A stretch of DNA of 64,000 nt. Source: Nocardia suismassiliense (GTDB taxonomy: Bacteria > Actinomycetota > Actinomycetes > Mycobacteriales > Mycobacteriaceae). The notes beneath the pieces are model-generated. The model had not been told where the DNA came from and did no database searches. It was given only the letters and a program-made list of their open reading frames with translations. Of this stretch, positions 25,099-34,221 are shown in pieces (position 1 is the stretch's first letter; the number at the start of each line of letters is the position of its first letter). The stretch lies in NCBI RefSeq assembly GCF_900269665.1, contig NZ_LT985361.1:1626429-1690428 (forward strand). The letters run 5' to 3'. The position numbers and the translations under genes are program-made.

Positions 25099-28000
25099 AT
25101 GACCGAGCTCGCCGATCACGATCTGATTCCGGCGCCGTATGACCTTGCCGACCGCTACCGGGTCGGCGCAGGCACCGTTGTCCTGACTGGGGTCCAAGCG
25201 ATCGCGCGTCAATTGGTGGAGCAGCACGTGCGCGACCTGCGCGCCGGGCGCCGGGTCGGCACATTCGTGTCGGGCTATCAGGGCAGTCCGCTCGGCGGCG
25301 TGGACAAGATGCTGGCCGGGATGCCCGACGTGCTTTCCGAGCACGACATTTCGTTCGTCCCTGGCCTGAACGAGGAGCTCGCCGCTACCTCGGTGTGGGG
25401 CAGCCAGGCGGACCTGCCCAAGGGCGCCGCCACGCACGACGGCGTCGTCGGCGTCTGGTACGGCAAGGGCCCCGGCCTGGACCGGGCAACGGACGCGCTG
25501 CGGCACGCGAACATGTACGGGGCCAACGCCAGCGGCGGGGTGCTGCTGCTGGTCGGCGACGACCCGGCCTCGAAGTCCTCGACCGTGCCCGCCGTCAGCG
25601 AGCGCTCGCTGGCCGCCATGAACATCCCGGTTCTGTTCCCGCGTAACGCCCGCGAGATCATCACGATGGGCCTGCACGGCGTCGCGCTGTCGCGGGCGTC
25701 GGGTTGCCTTGTCGCGCTGAAGATCGTGGCCGATGTCGCCGACGGCGCCTGGTCGGTCGACGGCGACGCGGGCGACATCGAGATCATCGTTCCCGAGATC
25801 ACCTGGGAGGGCAGGCCCTTCCGCTACCTGCAGCGCCCGATGGCCGCGCCGACGGACAGCGTGATCGCCGAGGCGGACCTGTACGGCCCGCGCTGGGAAG
25901 TGGTCAAGGCCTACAGCACGCTCAACGACCTCGACGTCATCGAGCTGAACCCGCCGCACGCCACCATCGGAATCGCGGCCACCGGAACGACTTTCGACGC
26001 CGTCCGGCAGGCACTGATCGACCTCGGCGTGGACGACGACGCGCTGATGCGCGCCGGTGTCCGGCTGCTGCGCATCGGCATGCCGTTTCCCATTGCGCCC
26101 GACCGTGTCCGGCAGTTCGCGAAGGGCCTCACCCGCCTGGTGGTCGTCGAAGACAAGACCGCCTTCATCGAGACCCAGATCCGGGAGATCCTCTACGGCA
26201 CGGCCGACGCGCCGGAGATCATCGGCAAGCGCGACGCCGCCGGTCGCCCGCTGTTCAGCCAGGACGGTGAACTCACCACCGGCCGGATCACCAAGCCGCT
26301 CAGCCGGGCCCTCAACGGCTTCCTGGAGATGAAACGGCCGCTGCCCCAGCCACTGTCGCTGGCGGTACTGCCCGCCAAGCGCGCCGCCTACTTCTGCAGC
26401 GGCTGCCCGCACAACCGGTCCACCGCGGTTCCGGAGGGCTCGCTGGCCGGTGGCGGCATCGGCTGCCACACCATGGTGACCATGTCGGGCCGGGAGGACA
26501 GTCAGGTCACCGGCCTCACCCAGATGGGTGGCGAGGGCGCGCAGTGGATCGGCCAGGCGCCGTTCACCGATGTGCCGCACCTGTTCCAGAACATCGGCGA
26601 CGGAACGTTTTTCCACTCCGGGCAGCTGGCCGTGCAGGCGTGCGTCGCCGCCGGGGTGAACATCACCTACAAGCTGCTCTACAACGACGTCGTCGCGATG
26701 ACCGGTGCGCAGGACGCCGAAGGCGCGCTCGCGGTGCCGAAGCTGACGCACAAGCTCACCACCGAGGGCGTCGCGCAGATCATCATCTGCGCCGACGAGC
26801 CGAAGAAGTACCGCAAGCGCGATCTCGCCCCCGGCACCAAGCTGTGGCACCGGGATCGGCTCGACGAGGCCCAGCGCACCCTGCGTGAGGTGCCGGGCGT
26901 CACCGTGCTCATCTACGACCAGCATTGCGCCGCCGACGCGCGCCGCCAGCGCAAGCGCGGCACCCTGCCGGTCCGCACCACGCGGGTCGTCATCAACGAG
27001 GCGGTGTGCGAGGGCTGTGGCGACTGCGGCGTCAAGAGCAACTGCCTGTCGGTACAGCCGGTGGACACCGAGTTCGGTCGCAAGACCCGGATCGATCAGA
27101 CCTCCTGCAACACCGACTACAGCTGCCTCGACGGTGACTGCCCGTCCTTCGTCACGGTCGAGCTGCCGGATCCGGCAAAGGCCAAGAAGCGCAAGGTGAT
27201 GCAGCGGCCCGCGCCGCCGGTGCTGCCCGATCTGCCGGTGTCCGCGCCGGCGACTACGCAGAACGTCTTCCTGGCGGGCATCGGTGGCACCGGCATCGTC
27301 ACGGTGAACCAGGTGCTGGCCACCGCCGCGCTGCGGGCCGGCTACGAGGTGGCGAGCCTGGACCAGATCGGCCTGAGCCAGAAGGCCGGACCGGTCGTCT
27401 CGCACCTGCGGTTCGCCACCGGCGAACTGGAGCCCGCGAACCGGCTCACCCCGGGTTCGGCGGACTGCATCGTCGCCTTCGACCTGCTGACCGCCACCGA
27501 CAACAAGAATCTGGCCTACGGCTCGAAGGCGCACACCCTGTCGGTCGCGTCCACCAGCAAGACCCCGACCGGGGACATGGTGTACGACAAGTCCGTTCAG
27601 TACCCGGAGACCCCCGCGCTGCTGACCCGGCTGGCGCAGGCCTCGCGCGAGGTGCGCTCCTTCGACGCGCTCGGTGCGGCCGAGGTGCTGTTCGGCAATA
27701 CCGCCGCCGCCAACTTCCTCATGGTCGGCGCCGCCTACCAGCTCGGCGGCCTGCGGCTGCCCGCGGCGGCGATCGAGGAGGCCATCGAGATCAACGGTGT
27801 CGCGGTGAACGCCAACATCGCGGCGTTCCGCTGGGGCCGGGTCGCGGTCGCCCGCCCGGACGACTTCGCCGCGGCCGTCGGCCGTACCCAGCCGAAGAAG
27901 GCCGAAATCCAGGTCCCGGCAGACCTTTTCGAAGGCCTGACCGCGACGGGCGAGACCAAGCGGCTCGTCGAACTGCGTGCCGCGGAGCTGATCGGCTTCC

Positions 28001-28572
28001 AGGGCGTGCGCGTCGCCCGCGACTATGTGCGTACCGTGCAACACATTTGGGACGCACAGCTGCGGGTCACCGGGCGCACCGAGTTCAGCGAAGAGGTGGC
28101 CAAGGGGCTGTACAAGTTCACCGCCTACAAGGACGAGTACGAGGTGGCCCGCCGCCTCACCGATCCGGCCTTCCTGGACGACGTCGCGGGTCAGCTGCCC
28201 GAAGGAGCGAACCTCACCTACAAGCTGCACCCGCCGGTGCTGCGGGCGATGGGCCGCAAGAAGAAGATCGGCATCGGACCGCGCGGGCACTTCACGCTGA
28301 AGGTGCTGGCCAAGGGAAAGCGGCTGCGCGGCACCAAGTTCGACCCCTTCGGCTACGCCCACGTCCGCCGGGTCGAGCGCACCCTGCTCGCCCACTACAC
28401 CGAGATGGTGACGACCCTCGCGGACACGCTCGACGAGGCGGGCTACGACCGCGCAGTACAGGCCGCGGCCCTCGCCGACACCGTGCGTGGCTACGAGGAC
28501 ATCAAGCTCGCGAACGTGGAGCTCTACCGAAACAGCCTGCGCGACCTCGGCATCGAGCCGCCGCAGGTGTAG
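25099..28572 (+). CDS. Indolepyruvate ferredoxin oxidoreductase, fused alpha-beta single chain
   Basis: 1157 aa. Domain order: pyrimidine-binding TPP domain (GTFVSGYQGSPLGGVDKM), TPP pyrophosphate domain (YFCSGCPHNRST, then GGGIGCHTMVTM), a cysteine-rich iron-sulfur segment (CEGCGDCGVKSNC, TSCNTDYSCLDGDCPSF), and the gamma-type domain beginning AGIGGTGIVTVNQVLA. The enzyme oxidatively decarboxylates arylpyruvates (or branched 2-oxoacids) to acyl-CoA, passing electrons to ferredoxin. In aerobic actinobacteria and proteobacteria such fused proteins serve in aromatic or branched amino acid breakdown. ATG 25099 gives the conserved start; the frame stays open 79 codons upstream without a ribosome site. 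It is monocistronic, followed by a strong terminator. Confidence 0.94.
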   Translation: MTELADHDLIPAPYDLADRYRVGAGTVVLTGVQAIARQLVEQHVRDLRAGRRVGTFVSGYQGSPLGGVDKMLAGMPDVLSEHDISFVPGLNEELAATSVWGSQADLPKGAATHDGVVGVWYGKGPGLDRATDALRHANMYGANASGGVLLLVGDDPASKSSTVPAVSERSLAAMNIPVLFPRNAREIITMGLHGVALSRASGCLVALKIVADVADGAWSVDGDAGDIEIIVPEITWEGRPFRYLQRPMAAPTDSVIAEADLYGPRWEVVKAYSTLNDLDVIELNPPHATIGIAATGTTFDAVRQALIDLGVDDDALMRAGVRLLRIGMPFPIAPDRVRQFAKGLTRLVVVEDKTAFIETQIREILYGTADAPEIIGKRDAAGRPLFSQDGELTTGRITKPLSRALNGFLEMKRPLPQPLSLAVLPAKRAAYFCSGCPHNRSTAVPEGSLAGGGIGCHTMVTMSGREDSQVTGLTQMGGEGAQWIGQAPFTDVPHLFQNIGDGTFFHSGQLAVQACVAAGVNITYKLLYNDVVAMTGAQDAEGALAVPKLTHKLTTEGVAQIIICADEPKKYRKRDLAPGTKLWHRDRLDEAQRTLREVPGVTVLIYDQHCAADARRQRKRGTLPVRTTRVVINEAVCEGCGDCGVKSNCLSVQPVDTEFGRKTRIDQTSCNTDYSCLDGDCPSFVTVELPDPAKAKKRKVMQRPAPPVLPDLPVSAPATTQNVFLAGIGGTGIVTVNQVLATAALRAGYEVASLDQIGLSQKAGPVVSHLRFATGELEPANRLTPGSADCIVAFDLLTATDNKNLAYGSKAHTLSVASTSKTPTGDMVYDKSVQYPETPALLTRLAQASREVRSFDALGAAEVLFGNTAAANFLMVGAAYQLGGLRLPAAAIEEAIEINGVAVNANIAAFRWGRVAVARPDDFAAAVGRTQPKKAEIQVPADLFEGLTATGETKRLVELRAAELIGFQGVRVARDYVRTVQHIWDAQLRVTGRTEFSEEVAKGLYKFTAYKDEYEVARRLTDPAFLDDVAGQLPEGANLTYKLHPPVLRAMGRKKKIGIGPRGHFTLKVLAKGKRLRGTKFDPFGYAHVRRVERTLLAHYTEMVTTLADTLDEAGYDRAVQAAALADTVRGYEDIKLANVELYRNSLRDLGIEPPQV

Positions 28573-28643
28573 CCCATCAGCGTGGTCTGGGCAGTAGACC
28601 GCGCGCCTGGTCGAGCGTATAGGCCACGCTCCCGGGCACATGG

Positions 28644-28678
28644 GAAGCGGCCCGCAACCTCTGGTTGCGGGCCGCTTC
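28644..28678 (+). terminator. Rho-independent-type hairpin after the oxidoreductase gene
   Basis: A perfect 16-bp stem GAAGCGGCCCGCAACC / GGTTGCGGGCCGCTTC with a 3-nt loop, 71 bp after the stop codon, followed by a T-rich TGCTTTG. Confidence 0.85.
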
Positions 28679-28950
28679 TGCTTTGCGCAGGTGATGCGGG
28701 GTTTGCAAAAGTATTGGCCCGGAATGGAACCGATCGGGCGTTCGCCGCGTCCAAGGAAGGTAACGAGCAAAGACAGGAGTGATCGACGGTCCCCGGAACG
28801 GCGGCCGTAGCAGACCATGGCGGGGATTCGGAGGGGATCCGCGGCTTCATCGGCCGACCGGCATGGCTGGACGAGACCGCACCGCACCGGGTGCGGAATC
28901 CAGGATCAGGTGCGCCGTACGGTGCACCCATCGAAGTAGTGGGGGTTTCC

Positions 28951-29709
28951 ATGAACGCTGTGCAACTGTGCCGGGACACCGAAGAAGTGACCAGGTCCAA
29001 CGCGTTCGTCCATCCGAGTCTGCGCGAATATATGGATCCGACGAACGGGCCGTGCGGGACGCTGTTCGCCGCGTCGTTCCGGCTCGAGTTCGCCGACTAC
29101 GACCAGCTCGCCGCGCGCCGGGACGTCGAGGGCGCGCCGATCGTGCTGCCGGTCAACACCGAGTATCAGGCCGAAAACCTGCGGTCGATCCGGGCCGCCC
29201 ATGCCATGGGCCTGATCGTCGCGGTCACCAACGATGTCACCGGTCACGCAACGTATTTCGCGATCCGGGCCGGCGCCAACTTCGTGATCAACATCGCGAT
29301 CGCCGTCGAGCGACAAGCCGAGATACTCCGTGCGCAGCTGTTCGACCAGCAGGGTGCACGGCCCGAGAAGCCGAGCCCGCCGGTGTTCGGCACCGTACCG
29401 AACCGGGGTGCGAACAGCCCGCAGACGGAGCCCGCCCGTGCGCGTGCGGCCACCCAGCCCGTCGCGCGGGTACCACGGTCGCGCACGCCGGACCGTCGAG
29501 CCGAGTTGGACGAATTCGATGCCCGGCTGCTGCACATGCTGCGCACCTCGATGACCGTCGCCGAGATCGCCAGGCACAACTACCTGTCGGAGCGGTCGAT
29601 GTACCGGCGCATCCGCGCGCTGTACAACACCCTCGGCGTGCGCAACCGCGCCGAACTGGCGGAGAGCCGCGCCGCCGCCCGCCCACCGATGACCGTGCTG
29701 CGCAGCTGA
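28951..29709 (+). CDS. LuxR-type regulator with degenerate receiver-like N-terminus
   Basis: 252 aa. The C-terminal helix-turn-helix (MTVAEIARHNYLSERSMYRRIRALYNTLGV, split for reading; residues ~197-230) is of the NarL/LuxR class, with the RNRAEL end. The N-terminal ~135 residues look like a receiver fold: GAPIVLPVN, AAHAMGLIVAVTND, then FAIRAGANFVINIAI occupies the place of the ALxAGAxGYLxK element. The phospho-accepting Asp and the Lys of a true receiver are not evident, so it is probably not phosphorylated. A Pro/Arg-rich linker joins the halves. ATG 28951 has a weak GGGGG ribosome site; the frame extends 20 codons further. It lies 80 bp upstream of the ABC pair it may control. The 378-bp gap before it contains only the terminator. 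Confidence 0.8.
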   Translation: MNAVQLCRDTEEVTRSNAFVHPSLREYMDPTNGPCGTLFAASFRLEFADYDQLAARRDVEGAPIVLPVNTEYQAENLRSIRAAHAMGLIVAVTNDVTGHATYFAIRAGANFVINIAIAVERQAEILRAQLFDQQGARPEKPSPPVFGTVPNRGANSPQTEPARARAATQPVARVPRSRTPDRRAELDEFDARLLHMLRTSMTVAEIARHNYLSERSMYRRIRALYNTLGVRNRAELAESRAAARPPMTVLRS

Positions 29710-29757
29710 ACGGCGGCGGCAACGTGCCGTGAACCGCTCCGTGGTCGGAGGCTACGA

Positions 29758-29785
29758 ACTCGAGGAGACCAGCCGACTCGAGGAG
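29758..29785 (+). repeat. Duplicated ribosome-binding element ACTCGAGGAG
   Basis: The same 10 bp occurs at 29758-29767 and 29776-29785. Only the second is positioned (4 nt) to serve ATG 29790. The first could serve a vestigial short frame, or the pair may be a standby site. Confidence 0.4.
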
Positions 29786-29789
29786 CGAT

Positions 29790-30596
29790 ATGGCCACTAC
29801 CGCAGCACATCTTGGGTCGGACATACGTGCGAAAGACCGACCATCCCTGTGGACTGTCACTGTCACCGAACTATCGAGAATGCGCCGGGGCTTCACCGGC
29901 TGGTTCGTCGTCGTCGGACCCGCCGCCATCACCGTTCCGCTGTATCCGATGTCGCTGGCCTCGCCGGAGGGGCGGTCCGGCCATACCTGGACGGTGTTTC
30001 GCGATGTCGCACTGGAAGGGTGGGGGATTCTCATTCCGATGATGGCCGCGCTCTTGGCGGCGCTCTCGGTGCGGGCAGACCTGGACGCGAGGCGGCTGCT
30101 GTTCTCCTATGCGGTGCCGCGCACCAGGTTCCTGCTCGGTAAGTATTTCGCGCTGGCCGTGCTGTCGGCGGTGTCGACGACGCTGCTCGGGGTGCTGCTG
30201 TGTTGCGGTGCGGCGTTGCACGGCAGGCTCGGCAGTGGCTTCACCACGATCGCTGCCGCCTGTTTTCTGCCGTGGCTGGCCGGATTGGGCTGTACCGCAG
30301 TGACTCTGGTCATCTCGATGGTGTGGGGCCTCGGTCCGACCATCGCGGTCGGTGTGCTCGGCATGATGAGCGGGATGCTCATCGCGGACAAGAGTTGGTG
30401 GATGGCGGTGCCGTTCGCCTGGCCGATGCGCGTCATCCTGCCGTTGGCCGGGATCGGGCCCAATGGTGTTCCGCTGCCCGAGGGCAGCCCGATCAGGGAC
30501 AGCGGCGTCATATTGCCCGCCATCGTGCTGTCGATCGGGCTCGCGGTGCTGGTTCTCGCGGCCGGCTCGATACACCTGCGGCGCAAGGAGATCTGA
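29790..30596 (+). CDS. ABC transporter permease, lantibiotic-immunity (MutE/EpiE)-like
   Basis: 268 aa with six predicted membrane helices and ABC-2 type organisation. DLDARRLLFSYAVPRTRFLLGKY is the cytoplasmic motif typical of ABC-2 permeases for lantibiotic self-protection (split here; residues ~95-117). It ends RRKEI. GAGGAGCGAT precedes ATG 29790. It forms a transporter with the ATPase encoded 2 bp downstream. Such pairs export or sequester membrane-active peptides, or export other small hydrophobic molecules. No precursor peptide or modification enzyme is seen nearby, so a producer role is not supported. Confidence 0.82.
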   Translation: MATTAAHLGSDIRAKDRPSLWTVTVTELSRMRRGFTGWFVVVGPAAITVPLYPMSLASPEGRSGHTWTVFRDVALEGWGILIPMMAALLAALSVRADLDARRLLFSYAVPRTRFLLGKYFALAVLSAVSTTLLGVLLCCGAALHGRLGSGFTTIAAACFLPWLAGLGCTAVTLVISMVWGLGPTIAVGVLGMMSGMLIADKSWWMAVPFAWPMRVILPLAGIGPNGVPLPEGSPIRDSGVILPAIVLSIGLAVLVLAAGSIHLRRKEI

Positions 30597-30598
30597 GC

Positions 30599-31309
30599 AT
30601 GTACGCACTGGAAGTGACACGGCTGCACAAGCATTACGGCAAGCATCGTGCGCTCGACGGTGTCGACCTGTCGGTCCGCGCGGGGGAGGTCTACGGGCTG
30701 CTCGGTCCGAACGGCGCGGGTAAATCCACTGTGCTCAAGACCGTGCTCGGTTTGCAGCGGCCGAACGAGGGCAGCATCAAGCTGTTCGGACAACCCTTCG
30801 ACCGTACCCAGCTGGTAGCTGTCGGTGCGTTGATCGAGACCCCCGGGTTGTGGCCGCAGTTGGATGCGTCGGCGCACCTGCGTATCCACGCGAAGTTGCG
30901 CGGGGTTCCTGCGGAGTGGATCGACGACGCGCTGGCCGCTGTGCAATTGACGGAGGTCCGCAACCGCAAGGTGCGTGAGCTGTCGCTCGGTATGCGCTGG
31001 CGGCTCGGCATCGCCCTCGCGCTGCTGGCCCGGCCGAAGTTGCTGCTGCTCGATGAACCGACGAACGGCCTCGATCCGGTGGGCATCCGGGAGATGCGGG
31101 GAATCATTCGCTCCCTGGCGGCCGACGGCACAACGATCCTGCTCTCCAGTCACCAGCTGTCGGAGATAGCCCAGGTGTGCGACCGGGTCGGGGTACTGGT
31201 CGCAGGTCAGACACGCTACGAAGGCACCCTCCATGGCCTTGCGGGCGACGGTGGCATCGAGGAGGGCTTCTTTCGCATCCTCGACGCCGGTGGCTCGCGA
31301 ATACGCTGA
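30599..31309 (+). CDS. ABC transporter ATP-binding protein (MutF/BcrA-like)
   Basis: 236 aa. Walker A GPNGAGKST, signature LSLGMRWRLG (a variant of LSGGM), Walker B LLLLDEPTNGLDP and H-loop SSHQLSE. The short length, with no C-terminal extension, matches the bacitracin/lantibiotic immunity class. ATG 30599 follows AAGGAGATCTGAGC, with the ribosome site inside the permease 3' end, so the two are one operon. The Gly-to-Leu change in the signature is common in this class and need not impair activity. Confidence 0.9.
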   Translation: MYALEVTRLHKHYGKHRALDGVDLSVRAGEVYGLLGPNGAGKSTVLKTVLGLQRPNEGSIKLFGQPFDRTQLVAVGALIETPGLWPQLDASAHLRIHAKLRGVPAEWIDDALAAVQLTEVRNRKVRELSLGMRWRLGIALALLARPKLLLLDEPTNGLDPVGIREMRGIIRSLAADGTTILLSSHQLSEIAQVCDRVGVLVAGQTRYEGTLHGLAGDGGIEEGFFRILDAGGSRIR

Positions 31310-31359
31310 CATGCGATCCGGGTTGAACCGTTCGGTGCCCGCCCGCTACACACCAGGGT

Positions 31360-31929
31360 GTGGAGACGGACGAAGCGCTGCTGGCCGCGGTGGCCAGGGG
31401 AGATCAGGCGGGCTTGCGTGCGCTCTACGAGCGGCATGCGCCCGCGATGCTGCGGGTGGTGCGCCGGATGACGACGCAGAGCGGCGTCGCCGAGGAGATC
31501 CTGCAGGAGACCTGGCTGGCTGTCTGGCGGTCGGCGGGCAGCTTCCGCGGCGAGTCGTCCGCGCGCGGCTGGCTGTTCGGTGTCGCCAAACGCCAAGCGC
31601 ACAACCAGCTGCGGAAGTCCGTGCTCGCCACGGTCGATCTCGAAGACACCCCGGAGATCTGCGATGAGACCGGCACCGTCGAGGACGTCGTCCTCGCCAA
31701 CGCCGCCCGTGCCGACCTGGCTGCGGCCGTTCGCGACCTACCCGAGCATCTGCGCGACGTGCTGCTGCTCGTGCTCGTCGACGACCTGGCCTACCCGGAC
31801 GTCGCGGCGATCCTCGACATTCCGGTCGGCACGGTGAAGAGCCGAATGTCGCACGCGCGCAAGCGACTCGCGCTTGCGCTGGCCGGGACCACCGCCGACC
31901 TGTCCACCGGAAACGGAGGCGAGAAATGA
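31360..31929 (+). CDS. ECF-type RNA polymerase sigma factor
   Basis: 189 aa. Region 2: ALYERHAPAMLRVVRRM, AEEILQETWLAVWRSAGSF. Region 4: LPEHLRDVLLLVLVDDLAYPDVAAIL then IPVGTVKSRMSHARKRL. GTG 31360 is the only start giving full region 2. Its stop overlaps the ATG of the next gene (ATGA), which encodes a membrane protein with a zinc anti-sigma motif; the two form a sigma/anti-sigma pair. The three genes after that encode an ABC transporter, so the likely regulon includes its own operon. A TGAACC at 31324-31329 upstream, with GCTACA 16-17 bp later, is a possible autoregulated promoter (weak). Confidence 0.93.
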   Translation: METDEALLAAVARGDQAGLRALYERHAPAMLRVVRRMTTQSGVAEEILQETWLAVWRSAGSFRGESSARGWLFGVAKRQAHNQLRKSVLATVDLEDTPEICDETGTVEDVVLANAARADLAAAVRDLPEHLRDVLLLVLVDDLAYPDVAAILDIPVGTVKSRMSHARKRLALALAGTTADLSTGNGGEK

Positions 31930-32816
31930 ATTACATCGGCCCCCACCTCGCGGACGACCAGCTGGTCGGCCGGCGAGACGATGCCACCCGCCTGCACCTG
32001 ACTGCTTGCGCCGACTGTCGTGCACGCGCCGAGAGTTGGCAGCACCTGGCAGTCGCGGCGCGGCAGGTTTCCGCGGAACTCGAGGGAACGATCCGCACAC
32101 CCTCCTTCGACAGTTTGCTCGGCGACGCCGTCGGGATGCCCTGGGCCACAGCGGAAGTAGCCGCACGGCCAGGTCGGCGGGGTTCGCTCCTGGTCGCCGC
32201 TGCGCTGGTGCGAACCCAGCTGCGGTTTTTGCCGCGAGCACTGGTTCCGCTGAGCGTGCTGGGGTTCCTGTGCTGCCTGCTCTTGGCCGTATTCATCAAG
32301 CAAAGTGCCACTGCACCCACGGTGTTCGGGCTCGGGGTTACCCTTTTGTTCCAGCTGGGTACGTTGGCGGCCTGTCTGCCGCGGGCCGACCCGCGGCTGG
32401 AGTTGTTCAGCACGTTGCCGATTCCGCCCGCGGTGGTGTTCGCGTGCCGGCTTGCGGTGGTTCTTTTTGCCGACACCGCGCTCGCGCTGCTCGCCTCGAT
32501 GCTGGCGAGTGAGTTCGGTGCGACGGCCGACTTTCCCGCCATGGTCGCGGGCTGGCTCGGGCCGGCGATGTTCGCCTCGGCGGTCGGGATCGTGTGCGCT
32601 GTCTGGCGTTCCGCGCAGGTAGGGGCGGTAGCGGGGGGTGTGGTGTGGCTGCTCGGCGCCGCGGCGTCCTCGGCGACCGGTCCGGTGCATCGGGTCGGTG
32701 CGTTGCTCGAACCGCTGTGGTCCACCTCGGTGGCGACCTTGCTGATCGCCGCGCTGCTGCTCGTCGTCGCGGTGGTCGGGATGCGCAGGCCTCGGTACAG
32801 CGTGGTGGCTGGATGA
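31926..32816 (+). CDS. Membrane protein with N-terminal zinc anti-sigma (ZAS) motif
   Basis: 296 aa. The N-terminus carries His24-x3-Cys28-x2-Cys31 (HLTACADC), the core of the ZAS domain that masks ECF sigma factors. Residues ~70-290 form about six membrane helices (for example LVPLSVLGFLCCLLLAVFI and VATLLIAALLLVVAVVGM), much larger than the single helix usual for anti-sigma factors. The membrane part may resemble an ABC-2 permease half. The zinc-binding head would hold the sigma factor until the membrane domain senses something. Overlaps both neighbours by four bases. What signal it senses is not known. Confidence 0.8.
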   Translation: MNYIGPHLADDQLVGRRDDATRLHLTACADCRARAESWQHLAVAARQVSAELEGTIRTPSFDSLLGDAVGMPWATAEVAARPGRRGSLLVAAALVRTQLRFLPRALVPLSVLGFLCCLLLAVFIKQSATAPTVFGLGVTLLFQLGTLAACLPRADPRLELFSTLPIPPAVVFACRLAVVLFADTALALLASMLASEFGATADFPAMVAGWLGPAMFASAVGIVCAVWRSAQVGAVAGGVVWLLGAAASSATGPVHRVGALLEPLWSTSVATLLIAALLLVVAVVGMRRPRYSVVAG

Positions 32817-33436
32817 ACCGGCCGGTACGAACTCGCTACCTCGGTGCAGTTAATCCGATCTGGCGGTATGAAATTCGGCGTTGTGGTCGGGAGGTGCTTG
32901 CGCTGCCGCCCCCGCTGGCTGCTGCCCTCGGCGTTGCGTTGATCGCACTCGACGGCGGTCCGGCCGCACAGGTCGCGGCGGTCGATACCGTGCCATTGGC
33001 GGCTGGGCTGGCGGCCGCGGCGGCACTGGGCGGGGAGCGGATGATCGAAGTGCAGTTGACGGTGCGGACGCCGTATCGGCTGACCGTCGTGCGTCGTATC
33101 GCGCTGGTCCTGGTCTCGGCGTGTGGTGCGGTGGTGGTGCTCGGTCTGCTCGGACGGCGGGTGGTGCCGGACAGTGCGGGCGTGCTGCTGACGGGCAATA
33201 TCGTCTTCGCGTTGGCGTTGATCGGTCTCGCGACGTACGCCGTCGTCGAGTTTCGTTCCACCGCGGGTGCTTCGGTGGTCGTCATCACCGCGTGGCTGGC
33301 GAAATTGCTGGTACTGGATCAGTTTGGCGTTTTCGCCGAGGCGTTCGTGCTGCTGACGGTCGCGGCATTGTGCGCATGGCTCGCGGCACTGCGGGTTACC
33401 GACAGCGAAGCGCAGTTGCGCGGAGTACGCGGATGA
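32813..33436 (+). CDS. ABC transporter-associated membrane protein (permease subunit)
   Basis: 207 aa, four to five predicted helices (PPPLAAALGVALIAL, PLAAGLAAAAALGGE, IALVLVSACGAVVVLGLLG, LTGNIVFALALIGLATYAVV, AFVLLTVAALCAWLAAL). No signature motif beyond hydrophobicity; an ABC-2-type permease role is inferred from its position between two other membrane genes and an ATPase. ATGA overlaps at both ends show it is translated with its partners. ATG 32813 has GTGGCTGG ahead, so coupling rather than a ribosome site drives initiation. Confidence 0.75.
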   Translation: MNRPVRTRYLGAVNPIWRYEIRRCGREVLALPPPLAAALGVALIALDGGPAAQVAAVDTVPLAAGLAAAAALGGERMIEVQLTVRTPYRLTVVRRIALVLVSACGAVVVLGLLGRRVVPDSAGVLLTGNIVFALALIGLATYAVVEFRSTAGASVVVITAWLAKLLVLDQFGVFAEAFVLLTVAALCAWLAALRVTDSEAQLRGVRG

Positions 33437-34221
33437 GGGGCGTGCTCGGTGCGACCATTCATTATGAAGCGCTGTTGGTCCTGCGGCACCGGGTGGTGTG
33501 GTTGTCGCTGATTCCGCTGTGCGCCTTGATCATGCTGCTCGGCGGCTTTCCCCAGGGACGCGATCGGACCGACGAGATAGCCGCGATCGGGGACACCGCC
33601 CTGCTCATCAATTTTCTCGGCTCGGCCGGTGTTGCGGTTGTGCTCGCGGATCGGCTTGCCGCGCAACGCAGGCCGGGATTGCGCGAGCTGTTCGCCGCAA
33701 CACCGGCCGACGGGCGCACCAGGTCGGTCGGCCTCGTGCTCGGGCCGTGGCTGGTCGCCTCGGTACCCGGCGCGCTGGTTCTGCTGGTGATGGGCCTGTG
33801 GTCGGCGATCAGCTCAGGTGGGCCGGCGCCGTTGGCAGCGGCGGTGATCGGGCTGGTCACCATTGTGGCGCCGGGCTCGCTGTTGCTCACGGTGCTCGCC
33901 AATGTCGCGAGTCTGCTGCTGCCCAGCGTGGTCGTCCGGGTGCTGGTCGTGCCGTGCTGGTACTGGGCGACGCTGCTGACACCGCTCGTGCCGATCCCGA
34001 CCGTGACCGGGACGGTGCTGTCACCACTGGGCGGGTATCAGGCGGCGCAATGGCTGAATGTCACGTTGCCCCAACAGGACGGCGGCTGGCTGCATCCGCC
34101 GGCCGGTGCCGGCTATGCCGCTCTCGCACTTGCGCTCACCCTCGTGACGACGGCGCTCGCCTTTCTGGCCGGCCACGAGCTGCTGGCCCGGAGTCGTTGC
34201 GCGGAAATGGAGTTCGGATGA
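33433..34221 (+). CDS. ABC transporter permease (ABC-2 type)
   Basis: 262 aa with about six membrane helices. The cytoplasmic segment LADRLAAQRRPGLRELFAATPADGRTRSVG resembles the coupling region of ABC-2 permeases (described in parts: residues ~72-100). A late extracytoplasmic loop contains GGYQAAQWLNVTLPQQDGG. It is coupled by ATGA overlaps to its neighbours. With the ATPase downstream it should form an exporter of a lipid, peptide or envelope component. The substrate is not identifiable. Confidence 0.8.
   Translation: MRGVLGATIHYEALLVLRHRVVWLSLIPLCALIMLLGGFPQGRDRTDEIAAIGDTALLINFLGSAGVAVVLADRLAAQRRPGLRELFAATPADGRTRSVGLVLGPWLVASVPGALVLLVMGLWSAISSGGPAPLAAAVIGLVTIVAPGSLLLTVLANVASLLLPSVVVRVLVVPCWYWATLLTPLVPIPTVTGTVLSPLGGYQAAQWLNVTLPQQDGGWLHPPAGAGYAALALALTLVTTALAFLAGHELLARSRCAEMEFG

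Noticed and set aside
25057..28887. 1276-codon open frame on the minus strand
   Set aside because: It mirrors the indolepyruvate oxidoreductase, has no domain motifs and is an artefact of high third-position GC on the coding strand.
29729..29860. Small frame starting VNRSVVGGYELEE as a possible peptide precursor for the immunity-type ABC pair
   Set aside because: It runs through the permease start in another frame, has no leader/core pattern and no modification enzyme is nearby.
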